From assembly GCF_016907695.1 (NCBI RefSeq), contig NZ_JAFBCK010000001.1, positions 2,294,001-2,358,000 of the forward strand: DNA of 64,000 nt. Direction: 5' to 3'. Positions 40,207 through 48,929 of the stretch are shown here, piece after piece. Source of the stretch: Actinokineospora baliensis. Lineage in GTDB: Bacteria; Actinomycetota; Actinomycetes; Mycobacteriales; Pseudonocardiaceae. How positions within the stretch are numbered: position 1 is the first letter of the stretch; each line of letters opens with the position of its first letter. The notes under the pieces were generated by a model. The model ran no database searches. It was not told the DNA's origin and was given only the letters and a program-made list of their open reading frames with translations. A program made the position numbers and the translations under genes.

Positions 40207-41359
40207 GGCTCGGTGCGGTCACGACTGGACCGTTCGGTACCGCGAGCCAGGAGGGCGTACGGGGCGCCAGCGGGAGCAGTCCTTCCCGCGCGCCAAGGAG
40301 GCTCGCGCCTTTGAGTCCAGGATCGAGAACCAGAAGAACGAGGGCCTCTACCTCGATCCGAAGCGAGGCGCTGTAAGCGTCGCGTGGTGGGCGGATCAGT
40401 GGCTGAAGAACATCAATGTTAGCGAAGGGACGTTCTCCAACTACAGCGGATTCGTTCGCAACTGGGTAGTTCCAGCCATCGGTGATCGCACCTTGGCGGG
40501 ACTCCGAATGGAGCACGTACAGACGGTCCCCACGGCGATGCGGGAATCGGGCTTGGCCGCTTCGACCATCCTTGACCGGTTTGACATTCTTTACAAGATG
40601 CTGAACGCAGCGATCCGTGCCGAGCGGATTCGGAACAATCCGTGCGAAGGGGTCAGCCTTCCTACGGCCGTCGCGGCTGCCGTCAACCAGGATGATATTC
40701 CAATTCTGGAAGAGGTGGAGGCCATCCATGAAGCCATGGTCGACTATTACAAGCTGACGGTTCGTCTCATGAGCGGCGGCGGTCTGCGAGTGAGTGAGGC
40801 TCTGGCGTTCAACAGGGGCTGTCCGCGTGGTGACTTCATGCGAATCTCACAGCAGATCAGCTCGAAGGCCAACCGGGAAGACTGCAAGACCCGGTTGGTT
40901 CCTCTGAAGCACAGAACGGAGAAGGAGTACCGTGACGTCCCCCTCGTCCCGCTTCTGAGGCAGGACATCGACTGGCACCTGGACGAGTTCGGGACCGACC
41001 TGTTGATCAGCGGCAACAAGGAGGTGGAGGTCTTCTTCGCGCCGCGGCAGCGCGGCAAGGGGACCATGCCCACCGCCACCACCTACGGGTACCACTGGGT
41101 GAAGGCGCTGAAGGCGTGCGGGCTCGTGACACTGTCGGGCAAGCACAAGTACACCCCGCATGATCTACGTCACTTCTTCGCGTCGGTGGCGTTGGCCAAC
41201 AATCTGCCCATCTTGGAGCTGTCGCGGTGGCTCGGGCACAAGTCGTTCAAGACGACGGCGGACATCTACGGCCACATGATGGCCGACGCCGTGGACAGGT
41301 TCCTCCTGGTCATGCAGGCTGCGCTCACGGTCAGACGGCCAGCCTTGGTGGCCGCGTAG
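40148..41359 (+). CDS. int: Tyrosine-type phage integrase
   Basis: A 403-residue tyrosine recombinase that joins attP and attB. The N-terminal arm-binding and core-binding domains are present (WADQWLKNINVSEGTFSNYSGFVRN). The catalytic residues are R in GGLRVSEAL, HDLRHFFAS (His and second Arg), LGHKSFKTTADIYGH with the final His and nucleophilic Tyr. ATG start follows GAGGGAG. It lies at the right end of the prophage, so the attachment site should follow or overlap its end. Confidence 0.93.
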   Translation: MILAKVFQRCKEEWDPPCTKARCGHDWTVRYREPGGRTGRQREQSFPRAKEARAFESRIENQKNEGLYLDPKRGAVSVAWWADQWLKNINVSEGTFSNYSGFVRNWVVPAIGDRTLAGLRMEHVQTVPTAMRESGLAASTILDRFDILYKMLNAAIRAERIRNNPCEGVSLPTAVAAAVNQDDIPILEEVEAIHEAMVDYYKLTVRLMSGGGLRVSEALAFNRGCPRGDFMRISQQISSKANREDCKTRLVPLKHRTEKEYRDVPLVPLLRQDIDWHLDEFGTDLLISGNKEVEVFFAPRQRGKGTMPTATTYGYHWVKALKACGLVTLSGKHKYTPHDLRHFFASVALANNLPILELSRWLGHKSFKTTADIYGHMMADAVDRFLLVMQAALTVRRPALVAA

Positions 41360-41674
41360 GATCTCCCGTGCTGGATCGGTGCTGGCTCCGACCAACTTTG
41401 ACCCACATACAGCCTGGTAGGAGGGGGTGTGGCAGAATTCAGGTTCAACGTATAATTCGACCACTGCCGCGCTGCCCCGACAATCGAAACACCCAAGCGC
41501 GCTCGGGTTTTTGTCGAGCCTGATCCGCGAGATCTGGCAGTGACGCGCGGAGCCCCTCGTGCGGCGCATCCTGGTGCCGCAGAACGCATCGGGGGCCCGC
41601 GTGGTCATCGCGCCTGCTGTGCGGGTAATGGGCCGGGGTACGATGCGCGCTGAGGGGCGTATTGGACACGGGGT
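41360..41674. other. Prophage right boundary region (attR candidate)
   Basis: A 315-base stretch without a gene. The first 160 bases are AT-richer, like the phage; from about 41,520 the sequence becomes as GC-rich as the host. The junction should lie here. I see no tRNA gene. It holds a terminator-like hairpin at 41491-41512 (ACCC...GGGT followed by five T) and a -10-like TACGAT at 41639. The att core cannot be defined without the left end. Confidence 0.5.
41491..41512 (+). terminator. Integrase terminator
   Basis: Imperfect hairpin ACCCAAGCGC-GCTCGGGT followed by a run of five T. Confidence 0.5.
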
Positions 41675-42490
41675 GTGTGGGTGAAGGATTTTCTCGACGG
41701 GGTCGCGGGGCCGAGCAGTATCACCGATCGGCATTTCGTCCGGCACGTGGAGCGGGCGGTCGCGGAGTTGGGTGCGGGGATCACCTGGCACAGCGGGCAC
41801 TGGATCGGCGAGATCAGCAGGGGCGCGGCGCGGGGGTTGATCATCGGGTACTCGTTCCCGCTGAACAACGTCGCCTCGGCGAAGGCCGCTGACGACAAGG
41901 TCGCGACGACGGTGTTGTTGGCGGCGGCGAAGGTGCCCTGCGTCGAGCACCGGCTGGTGCGTCCGGGGTGGACCGGGTCGGCGCCGGTCAACTGGGACCG
42001 GGAGTTGCCGGTGGTGGTCAAGCCGAACGTGGAGTCCGGGGGTCGGGGGGTGCTGCTGGCGGCCACGCGGTCCGAATTGGACTCGGCGATCAGGGAGCTC
42101 AGCGGCCGGTACCGGGCCATCGCGTGGTCGCCGTTCCTGACCGTCGCCGACGAGTACCGCACGGTGTTCCTCGACGGCGAACTGCTGCTGGCGTTCCGCA
42201 AGGTCCGCACCGGGGCGACCGAGTGGCGGCACAACCTGCACCTCGGCGCGACCCCCGAGGTGTGCGTCGACCCGGCCGTGCTCGACCGGCTGACCCAGGT
42301 CGGCGGCGACGCGATGACCGCGCTGGGGCTGCGGTTCGCGACCGTGGACGTCGTCGTGGTCGACGGGGAGCACCTGGTGATGGAGGTCAACAGCGGGGTG
42401 TCGCTCGAGCGGTTCAGCAGGCACAGCCGCGAGTACGCCGCCCTCGCCGGGGACGTCTACGCGAAGGCCGTCGCGGCCAGCGTCAACTAG
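41675..42490 (+). CDS. ATP-grasp domain protein
   Basis: A 271-residue ATP-grasp ligase-like protein: nucleotide-binding LPVVVKPNVESGGRGVLLA, ATP-binding Lys and the later VDVVVVDGEHLVMEVNSGVSLERF with metal-binding E and N. ATP-grasp enzymes join a carboxylate to an amine or thiol via an acyl-phosphate; the substrate here is unknown. Its codon use is host-like. It is the first host gene next to the prophage. GTG 41675 or 41681 may be the start. Confidence 0.82.
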   Translation: MWVKDFLDGVAGPSSITDRHFVRHVERAVAELGAGITWHSGHWIGEISRGAARGLIIGYSFPLNNVASAKAADDKVATTVLLAAAKVPCVEHRLVRPGWTGSAPVNWDRELPVVVKPNVESGGRGVLLAATRSELDSAIRELSGRYRAIAWSPFLTVADEYRTVFLDGELLLAFRKVRTGATEWRHNLHLGATPEVCVDPAVLDRLTQVGGDAMTALGLRFATVDVVVVDGEHLVMEVNSGVSLERFSRHSREYAALAGDVYAKAVAASVN

Positions 42491-42527
42491 AGGTTGACGA
42501 TCCGGTCATCGTCAACCTATGGTTGAC
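42491..42527. promoter_or_regulatory. Three GGTTGAC half-sites over the HTH/Clp-N gene start
   Basis: A perfect 11-bp inverted repeat AGGTTGACGAT...ATCGTCAACCT (42491-42518) is followed by GTCAACC-TAT-GGTTGAC (42511-42527), so the middle arm is shared by two palindromes. The sites end four bases before the ATG at 42531, pointing to autoregulation. Confidence 0.65.
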
Positions 42528-42530
42528 GGC

Positions 42531-43181
42531 ATGAACGCACCTCGACTCGACGACCTGATCGCCGCCATCGAACACCGGACCGACGACCCGCTCGGCAGGC
42601 TCACCGAAGCCGTTGTCCTCGGCCGCCACCTCGACGAGGTGGCCGACCACCTGATCGGCCACTTCGTCGACCGCGCCCGCCGCTCCGGCGCCTCGTGGAC
42701 CACCATCGGCGACAGCATCGGCGTGACCAAGCAGGCCGCGCAGAAGCGGTTCGTGCCAACCGAACCCGCGACCGGCGAGGACGACATCCGCATCTTCGCC
42801 CGCTACACCGACGGCGCCCGCCAGGTCGTGGTCCGCTCCCAGGAGCAGGCCCGCGCCGCGCACCTGCCCGAGATCCAGCCCGGCCACCTGCTGCTGGCCC
42901 TCCTGCAGGACGACGCCGTGGCCGCCCTGATCCCCGACGCCGACCAGGTCTCGACCACCACCAGGACCACCCTCGGCACCGGCACCGCCCCCACCGAGGA
43001 CGCCATCCCCTTCTCCGCCGCCGCCAAGAAGGCCCTGGAACTGGGCCACCGCGAAGCCCTTCGCCTGGGCGGCGACAAGATCTGGCCGGAACACCTCCTC
43101 CTCGGCGTCCTCACCATCGCCCCGGACCACGGCGTCACCCGGGAGCAGGTGGAGGAAGCCCTGCGCGCCAGGGGTGAGTGA
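42531..43181 (+). CDS. HTH plus Clp N-terminal domain protein
   Basis: A 216-residue protein. Residues about 40-75 form an HTH (RSGASWTTIGDSIGVTKQAAQKRF); residues 80-216 are a double Clp_N (ClpA/B/C N-domain) repeat: FARYTDGARQVVVRSQEQARAAHLPEIQPGHLLLALL and IPFSAAAKKALELGHREALRLGGDKIWPEHLLLGVL. The Clp_N domain usually binds substrates or ligands, so this could be a regulator sensing misfolded protein or arginine-phosphate-like signals. Similar HTH/Clp-N genes occur in many actinobacteria. Confidence 0.82.
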   Translation: MNAPRLDDLIAAIEHRTDDPLGRLTEAVVLGRHLDEVADHLIGHFVDRARRSGASWTTIGDSIGVTKQAAQKRFVPTEPATGEDDIRIFARYTDGARQVVVRSQEQARAAHLPEIQPGHLLLALLQDDAVAALIPDADQVSTTTRTTLGTGTAPTEDAIPFSAAAKKALELGHREALRLGGDKIWPEHLLLGVLTIAPDHGVTREQVEEALRARGE

Positions 43182-43192
43182 CTAGGCGTGCG

Positions 43193-44248
43193 TCAGAGTT
43201 CGATGCGGTGACTGGATTCCCCGTCTTCACCGCTGACCAGCACCGCCCCGTGCGTGCCTTGCCGTGGTAGCAAGGAGATCTCGTACGTTCCCGGTTCGAT
43301 CGGGCCCGTGCCGTAGATCCGGGTCGGCAGCCAGGGGCCCGTGCCGTTGAGCTTGATCACGACCGGGATGGTGTCGGTGTGGTCGTCGATGACCGTCAGG
43401 CGGGTGCGGCCGGTCGTCAGCGGGATCGCCAGGGATTCCAGTTCGCCGCCGGTGATGCGGTGGGCTTGTACGCCAACGGTGTGCGGGTATTCCGACAGTG
43501 CGACCGCTTCGCCGCGGGCGATCAGCAGTGCCCCGCGGGCGGTTTCGGTCGGGTCCGCCCAGCGCACCGAGGTGACCCGCCCGGCCGCCGCCGCGGTGAC
43601 CGCCTCCAGCACCGCCGTCGCCGCGTTTCCGCCGGTCACCACCGCGTGCGGCAGCAGCGGTCCGTCGACCCGGCCCAGTAACCGCCGGACGGCCGCCGCG
43701 GCAACCTCGCTGGGGGAGTCCCGCCAGCCCGCGCTGGTCAGGTCGCTGTGCGCGGCGTCGACCAGTCGTGTGGTCACACCGTCCACTATGTACACGGCAG
43801 CGTCCACTGCGGACGCTCCAACGTCGAGTGCCAGCAGCGCCCCCGCCGGGCGGCCCGGCCTGCATTGTGCGGCGGCGACGCATTGCAGGCCGGGTACCAG
43901 GCGGGCGTCGGCGAATCCGACCTCGGTGGTCAGCACCCGCGCGAACGCCTGGCCGGTCTGGCTGGCCTCCGGTGCGACGACCGCGTGCTCGTCGAACACC
44001 GCCCACCGGTCGGGCACCGCGAACACCACGCTCGCGCCGCCGGGGTCCACCGGCACCAGCCCGGTGAACACCTCGCCGAGGAACCGGGCCAGCCGCCGCG
44101 CCGCCGACCGGGTCGAGACGTGCTCGGCGATCCCGGTGGGTGACCCGCTCGGTAGCGGCGGGCTCGCGCACTCGTGCACCGACCCGGCCGCGGCGATCTT
44201 GGTCCGCGCCGTGCCGATGTCGATACCGACCGCGTTCGTGCTGGTCAT
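43193..44248 (-). CDS. Hsp70-like (ASKHA) protein
   Basis: A 351-residue actin/Hsp70-fold ATPase without the Hsp70 substrate domain: phosphate 1 AVGIDIGTARTKIAA, phosphate 2 LLALDVGASAVDAAVYIVD, and adenosine-type VVTGGNAATAVLEAV. The last 80 residues form a beta-rich domain (TVIDDHTDTIPVVIKLNG). It overlaps the preceding gene by ATGA, and that partner has a zinc ribbon and a vWA-like domain, so they likely act together. Cytosolic; function unknown. Confidence 0.78.
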   Translation of the reverse strand: MTSTNAVGIDIGTARTKIAAAGSVHECASPPLPSGSPTGIAEHVSTRSAARRLARFLGEVFTGLVPVDPGGASVVFAVPDRWAVFDEHAVVAPEASQTGQAFARVLTTEVGFADARLVPGLQCVAAAQCRPGRPAGALLALDVGASAVDAAVYIVDGVTTRLVDAAHSDLTSAGWRDSPSEVAAAAVRRLLGRVDGPLLPHAVVTGGNAATAVLEAVTAAAAGRVTSVRWADPTETARGALLIARGEAVALSEYPHTVGVQAHRITGGELESLAIPLTTGRTRLTVIDDHTDTIPVVIKLNGTGPWLPTRIYGTGPIEPGTYEISLLPRQGTHGAVLVSGEDGESSHRIEL

Positions 44249-45978
44249 CGGTCCTGCGCCACCCTGGTCAGCGGGAACGGCACGGTGGTCGCCGGACCGG
44301 CGCGACCGAGCACGCGGGCGTCGGCGGCGAGCCGGTCGGCGGTGGCCCAGTCGGCGCGCAACGGGGTCCCCGGACGGGTCAGCGCGGCCCACACCGCGCC
44401 CGCCTTGTCGCTGGTCTCGTTGTTCTGCGCGCACCACGCGGGCTGCTCCCACACCGCCACCCGGTGCACGTCGTCGCGCTCCAACCTGGCCAGCAGGTCC
44501 GGCCAGCGGTGCTGGTTGGGGCAACTCGGCGCCAGCCGGTAGCCGAGGTCGGTCGGGTGCGGCGGCCTGCTCCCGAGCAGCACGAGGGTCCGCGGTACCG
44601 GCCGCCACGGCATGCTCGCGGCAGCCCACAAAGCATCTTCGACGGGAGCGGCGCACTGCTCGACCAGCGGTGTCGCGCGCAACCGGTCGACGAACTCGCG
44701 GGCCAAGTGGAGTGCGCCGAATTCCTGCACGGCAAGGACTTGCTGCGGTTGGCGTCCTTTGTGGTCGGAGTAGCCGAGTACCGCGATCCGCGCCGCCGCC
44801 GGGTCCGGGTGCTCGCGCTCGATGGTGTCGAACAGGTCCAGCGCCAGGTCCCGCCTGCGGTCGAAGGCCTCCCCGCCGAGTTCCACGGCGACGACCAGGT
44901 CGACGGCGTGGTCGTGGCGGCGGTAGCGCGGCGGCACCCGGTCCAGCGAAGCGGGCCAGGTGTCGACGGCCCACTGGTCCGGCTCGGTGGCGGGCTCGAC
45001 GATCTCCACCGCGCACGGTCCGGTCAGCCGGACGCGGATCGTGTGCTGCCGGTCCGGCGCGAGTTCGCACGTCGCCGCGCTGATCGGTGTGCAGCGCCAC
45101 GGCGGTGCGCCTGGCGGACCCGCGACCACAGCGAGCAGCACCGGTTCGCCCTGCGACGGCGCGCCGACCCGGACCACCGCCTCCTGGCTGTCGAGCGCCG
45201 TCGCGCCGCGCGGGAACAGCGGGTGGGTGACGGTGCTGGTGCGGCCGTCGGCGGCGACGTCGACGAGGACCAGGCCGCAGGCGTGGCTCTGGGGAACGGC
45301 ACGGGCGAGGGCGCGGACGAGGTCGTCGTCGATGGGGGGTTCGTCGCCGCGGATGTGGTGGGTGGCGGGCCAGTCGCCGACCAGGTCGTCCGCGGTGCGC
45401 CAGCCGGTGAGCCGGTTGAGCACGACCGCGTCGTCCGGCCAGTCGGGTTCGAGCACGGCGGTGCCCGCGGCCAGCGCGAGCCGGGCCTGGTCGTCGTCGG
45501 CGGGTAGGCCGAGCGCCTGCCAGCTGTGGTGCTCGGTGCCGGAAAGCCGGGGTCGACCGAGGCCGTCGGTCTCGAGGTGGCACTCGGTGATCCCGGCGGG
45601 ACCGATGTCGATGATCGTCGCGGTGGTGAGCAGCACCGGGCCGATCGCGGCACCGACCGTGCCGAGGTCCTGCCTGCGCGCGGCCGCGGCGTCGATCGCG
45701 GCTCTGAAGTCCGATTGTTCCGGCCTCGACCCGCGGGCGCGCAGCACCAACCTGGCGAACCGGACGGGGTCCCCGGCATCCGGGTAACCGGCGGCGAGCG
45801 CGGCCGCGGTCAGGTCCCAGGTGCGGCAGGCGGCGGCGAACGCGGTCGCGAACGAGTGTGCGCGCGCCGCCGAGGGTGGGCCGACCCACGGACCGGCCGA
45901 CAGCAGCCACCCGCAGCCGGGGCAGTGCGTGCCGACCGGGTCGGTGCGCTGGCACACCGGGCAGGTCGCGCTCGTCAT
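44245..45978 (-). CDS. Zinc-ribbon and vWA-like protein, partner of Hsp70-like protein
   Basis: A 577-residue protein. Residues 1-27 form a zinc ribbon (TCPVCQRTDPVGTHCPGCGW). The middle is beta-rich (residues about 200-360). Residues 370-560 resemble a vWA/Rossmann fold (HDHAVDLVVAVELGGEAFDRRRDLALDLFDTI, ARIAVLGYSDH, PRTLVLLGSRPP), but the usual DxSxS metal site is replaced by VELGG. It may be a scaffold for the Hsp70-like ATPase. ATG follows GAGGAAAGCG. Confidence 0.72.
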   Translation of the reverse strand: MTSATCPVCQRTDPVGTHCPGCGWLLSAGPWVGPPSAARAHSFATAFAAACRTWDLTAAALAAGYPDAGDPVRFARLVLRARGSRPEQSDFRAAIDAAAARRQDLGTVGAAIGPVLLTTATIIDIGPAGITECHLETDGLGRPRLSGTEHHSWQALGLPADDDQARLALAAGTAVLEPDWPDDAVVLNRLTGWRTADDLVGDWPATHHIRGDEPPIDDDLVRALARAVPQSHACGLVLVDVAADGRTSTVTHPLFPRGATALDSQEAVVRVGAPSQGEPVLLAVVAGPPGAPPWRCTPISAATCELAPDRQHTIRVRLTGPCAVEIVEPATEPDQWAVDTWPASLDRVPPRYRRHDHAVDLVVAVELGGEAFDRRRDLALDLFDTIEREHPDPAAARIAVLGYSDHKGRQPQQVLAVQEFGALHLAREFVDRLRATPLVEQCAAPVEDALWAAASMPWRPVPRTLVLLGSRPPHPTDLGYRLAPSCPNQHRWPDLLARLERDDVHRVAVWEQPAWCAQNNETSDKAGAVWAALTRPGTPLRADWATADRLAADARVLGRAGPATTVPFPLTRVAQDR

Positions 45979-46226
45979 CGCTTTCCTCGATCGCCGAAAC
46001 GTTCGCCCGCGACGCCGTGATCGCCGTCTGCTGTGGTAGTCACCGAACCCCGGCGGCGCGTTACAAGCGCGATATTCGGCCAATCTCCCGGTGAACTCGG
46101 GGTTGCGGGAAATGGGACAACATTCCGCCGCGACCACGATTCCGGTCGTAGTACACCTTTCCGTCGACTGGGTGTCACTGAATCCAGTTACGGTCGGGCC
46201 GCGCACACACAGAGCGGAGTGGGCCC

Positions 46227-47384
46227 ATGGAGCGTCGCAACTTCCTTCGGGTGGCCGTCGTCGGTGGTGCCGCCGCCGCGTTCGGCGGCGCGTCCTGGGG
46301 GACCGCCTTCGCGGCGACCGCCCAACCCGGTCCCAGTCCCTACGGCGCGCTTCTGGCGGCCGACGCCAACGGCATCCACCTGCCGGTCGGCTTCGCCAGC
46401 CGGGTGATCGCCCGCACCGGCCAGAAGGTCGCGGGCACCGACTACTTCTGGCACCCTGCCCCCGACGGCGGCGCCTGCTTCGCCGACGGTGCGGGCTGGA
46501 TCTACGTGTCCAACAGCGAGGTTCCGCTGGTCGGCGGGGTCGGCGCGGTCCGGTTCGACGCGTCGGGCGCGATCACCGGTGCCTACCGGACCCTGTCGGG
46601 AACCAACGTCAACTGCGCGGGCGGCGCGACCCCGTGGGGGACCTGGCTGTCCTGCGAGGAGATCGACTACGGCCGCGTCTTCGAGACCGACCCGTGGGGT
46701 GTGCGCGCTGCGGTCGCTCGCCCCGCGCTGGGCAAGTTCAAGCACGAGGCCTGCGCCGCCGACGCCGACCACGGCTACATCTACCTGACCGAGGACACCA
46801 CGGACGGGTGCTTCTACCGGTTCCGCCCGACTACCTGGGGTGACCTCTCCAGCGGCGTGCTCGAGGTCATGACCGGCGCGAACGACCTGGTGGACGGTCC
46901 GGTCGGCTGGGCAAGGGTCCCGGACCCGGACGGCTTCCCGATCACGACCCGCAAGCAGGTCCCCACCGCCAAGCGCTTCAACGGCGGCGAGGGCTGCCAC
47001 TACGCGGCGGGCACCTGCTGGTTCACCACAAAGGGCGACAACCGCGTCTGGTCCTACCGCCCCGCCACCTCCACCATCGCGCTGACCTACGACGACTCCC
47101 TGGTCACCGGCACCCCGCCCCTGACAGGTGTCGACAACATCACCCGGTCGGCCACCGGCGACCTCTACATCGCCGAGGACGGCGGCGACATGGAGATCAA
47201 CATCATCACGCCAGCCGGTGTGGTGGCGCCGTTCCTGCGGATCGCGGGCCAGTCCTCGTCGGAAATCACCGGCCCCGCCTTTAGCCCGGATGGCCGCAGG
47301 CTCTACTTCTCCTCCCAACGCGGCACCGCCGGAAATGTCTTCGGCGGCATCACCTACGAGGTGACCGGCCCCTTCCGGAGTTGA
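46227..47384 (+). CDS. Tat-exported PhoX-like phosphatase (DUF839)
   Basis: A 385-residue exported enzyme. Residues 1-30 carry a twin-arginine signal (ERRNFLRVAVVGGAAAAFGG). The body is a beta-propeller with PhoX features: WHPAPDGGACF, NCAGGATPWGTWLSCEE, KHEACAADADHGYIYLTEDTTDGCFYRF, and RFNGGEGCHY. PhoX enzymes hold Fe/Ca and release phosphate from esters outside the cell. A short leader hairpin region precedes it; GGAG is weak but the Tat motif fixes the start. Confidence 0.85.
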   Translation: MERRNFLRVAVVGGAAAAFGGASWGTAFAATAQPGPSPYGALLAADANGIHLPVGFASRVIARTGQKVAGTDYFWHPAPDGGACFADGAGWIYVSNSEVPLVGGVGAVRFDASGAITGAYRTLSGTNVNCAGGATPWGTWLSCEEIDYGRVFETDPWGVRAAVARPALGKFKHEACAADADHGYIYLTEDTTDGCFYRFRPTTWGDLSSGVLEVMTGANDLVDGPVGWARVPDPDGFPITTRKQVPTAKRFNGGEGCHYAAGTCWFTTKGDNRVWSYRPATSTIALTYDDSLVTGTPPLTGVDNITRSATGDLYIAEDGGDMEINIITPAGVVAPFLRIAGQSSSEITGPAFSPDGRRLYFSSQRGTAGNVFGGITYEVTGPFRS

Positions 47385-47449
47385 TCCACCCTCAGTTCTC
47401 CACCGATTTGCTTTGTAGTCGCCGTGGTGCCCCGGTCAACTGACGGCGG

Positions 47450-47734
47450 TTAGGCGAGAACGGCTTCTATCTGCGTCGCCAGTGCGGCGTCCTTGGCGGT
47501 GATGCCGTTCGCCGAGTGGGTGGTGCAGCGGAAGGTCACCTTGTTCCACCTGATGTCGATGTCCGGGTGGTGGTCGGCGGCCTCGGCGAGGTCGGCGACC
47601 CGGTTGACCACCGCCATCGCCGCGGCGAAGTCGGCGAGTTCGGCGACGCGGACCAGGCCGCCCTCGTTGAGGCGCCAGCGGGGGAGGGTGCCAAGGGTCT
47701 TGCCGATTTCCTGGTCGCTCAGCAGTTCAGCCAT
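47450..47734 (-). CDS. Pterin-4a-carbinolamine dehydratase
   Basis: A 94-residue enzyme of the PCD/DCoH family, which dehydrates 4a-hydroxytetrahydropterin. Visible motifs are LPRWRLNEGGLVRVAELADFAAAMAVVN, and the catalytic AADHHPDIDIRWNKV with the paired histidines, then TFRCTTHSANGITAKD. ATG 47734 is used; an ATG three codons upstream is equally possible. It runs divergently from the thiamine transporter. Confidence 0.9.
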   Translation of the reverse strand: MAELLSDQEIGKTLGTLPRWRLNEGGLVRVAELADFAAAMAVVNRVADLAEAADHHPDIDIRWNKVTFRCTTHSANGITAKDAALATQIEAVLA

Positions 47735-47777
47735 GGTGTCCATCCTCGCCCCAACGGCAGGCGTACGCTCATCGCGC

Positions 47778-47872
47778 CACGGGAGTCCGGATGTCGGGCT
47801 GAGAGGAGGGCGCGCAGCCCTCGACCGTCCACACCTGATCGGGGTCATGCCCGCGCAGGGAGGTGCTCGTGG
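47778..47872 (+). promoter_or_regulatory. TPP riboswitch (THI element)
   Basis: ACGGGAG near 47780, GGGCTGAGAGG (47806-47816), then ACACCTGATCGGGGTCATGCC and GCGCAGGGAGGTG (47831-47865). These are the conserved P2/P4/P5 segments of the thiamin pyrophosphate aptamer. It lies 26 bases before the thiamine-binding protein gene, so TPP should switch the operon off. Confidence 0.95.
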
Positions 47873-47897
47873 CGCGCACGCCCGAGGAAGGACATCC

Positions 47898-48929
47898 ATG
47901 CGCCGTCTCAGTCTCCTGCTGGTGGTCGCCGCGACCCTGACCGCGAGTTGCACCAGCAGCACCCAGAGCAACGGCGAGCGCACCGTCGTCCTGGTGACCC
48001 ACGACTCGTTCACCGTCGAGCAGTCCGTGCTCGACCGCTTCCGCGCCGACACCGGGATCAAGGTCGACGTCCGCAAGAGCGGCGACGCCGGGGCGTTGAC
48101 GACGCAGTTGGTGCTGACGAAGGCGGCGCCGATCGGGGATGTGGCCTTCGGGGTGGACAACACGTTCGCGTCGCGGGCGCTGGCGGAGGGCGTGTTCGCC
48201 GAGTACCGGCCCGCGGACGCCGACAAGGGGCCGCAGAAGTTCGCGGTCGACGGCCTGAACCGGCTCACCGCGGTCGACGTCGGCGATGTCTGCGTCAACG
48301 TCGACCTCGCCACGCTCGCGGGCCGCGAGTTGGCCACGCCGACCAGCTTCGAAGACCTGGCCGACGCGCGCTACAAGGACATGCTGGTCATCGAGGACCC
48401 GGCGACCAGTTCACCCGGGCTCGCCTTCCTCATGGCGACGGTCGCGCACTACGGCGCCAAGGACTGGCCCAACTACTGGAAGCGCCTCAAGGACAACGGC
48501 GTGAAGGTCGTCGCCGGTTGGGAAGAGGCGTACACCCAGGAGTTCTCCGGCTCTTCGGGTAAGGGGCCGCGTCCGCTGGTCGTCTCCTACGCGTCTTCCC
48601 CGTCCGCGGAGGTCGGGACCGACGGCAAGCCGAGGACCGCGGCCGTGCTGGACACCTGCTTCCGGCAGGTCGAGTACGCCGGTGTGCTCGCCGGTGCGAA
48701 GAACCAGGACGACGCGCGCAAGGTCGTCGACTTCTTGATCTCCGAGACCTTCCAGAAGCTGGTCGCCGAGTCGATGTACGTCTACCCGGTGCGCGACGGC
48801 ATCGCGCTGCCTGAGGCGTGGCAGAAGGCGTCGCCGCGGCCGGAGAGCCCGGCGTCGTTGCCCGCCGAGGACATCCAGGCCAACCGGGAGCGGTGGATCG
48901 AGCAGTGGCGCACGGTCGTCCGGGGTTAA
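47898..48929 (+). CDS. thiB: Thiamine ABC transporter, substrate-binding lipoprotein
   Basis: A 343-residue periplasmic-type binding protein with a lipoprotein signal (MRRLSLLLVVAATLTASC, lipobox cysteine at 18). The fold shows VVLVTHDSFTVEQSVLDRFRADTGIKVDV and AAPIGDVAFGVDNTFASRAL, as in ThiB. It captures thiamine (or TPP) outside the cell and passes it to the permease encoded next, with which it overlaps by 25 bases. The TPP riboswitch upstream confirms the role. Confidence 0.92.
   Translation: MRRLSLLLVVAATLTASCTSSTQSNGERTVVLVTHDSFTVEQSVLDRFRADTGIKVDVRKSGDAGALTTQLVLTKAAPIGDVAFGVDNTFASRALAEGVFAEYRPADADKGPQKFAVDGLNRLTAVDVGDVCVNVDLATLAGRELATPTSFEDLADARYKDMLVIEDPATSSPGLAFLMATVAHYGAKDWPNYWKRLKDNGVKVVAGWEEAYTQEFSGSSGKGPRPLVVSYASSPSAEVGTDGKPRTAAVLDTCFRQVEYAGVLAGAKNQDDARKVVDFLISETFQKLVAESMYVYPVRDGIALPEAWQKASPRPESPASLPAEDIQANRERWIEQWRTVVRG

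Noticed and set aside
41360..41520. tRNA gene as integration target after the integrase
   Set aside because: A GGTTCAA occurs near 41,443 but no T-stem, anticodon arm or CCA-end folding could be drawn on either strand.
41165..42424. Leftward 419-aa frame across the integrase end and ATP-grasp gene
   Set aside because: It spans the prophage/host junction antisense to both genes and shows only Arg/Pro/His-rich sequence.
43341..45083. Long rightward ORF (580 aa) opposite the Hsp70-like and vWA-like genes
   Set aside because: Composition is Arg/Pro/Ser low complexity from reading high-GC codons on the antisense strand; no motifs, while the minus frames carry clear domains.
44249..45955. N-terminal extension of the Hsp70-like frame (920 aa in total)
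   Set aside because: The extension is Arg/Pro-rich antisense-like sequence in an alternative frame of the zinc-ribbon/vWA gene; the ATGA at 44245-44248 gives a natural start.
46188..47318. Leftward 376-aa frame over the PhoX-like gene
   Set aside because: Antisense shadow, Gly/Val/Ala/Arg-rich without motifs; the plus frame has a Tat signal and PhoX pattern.
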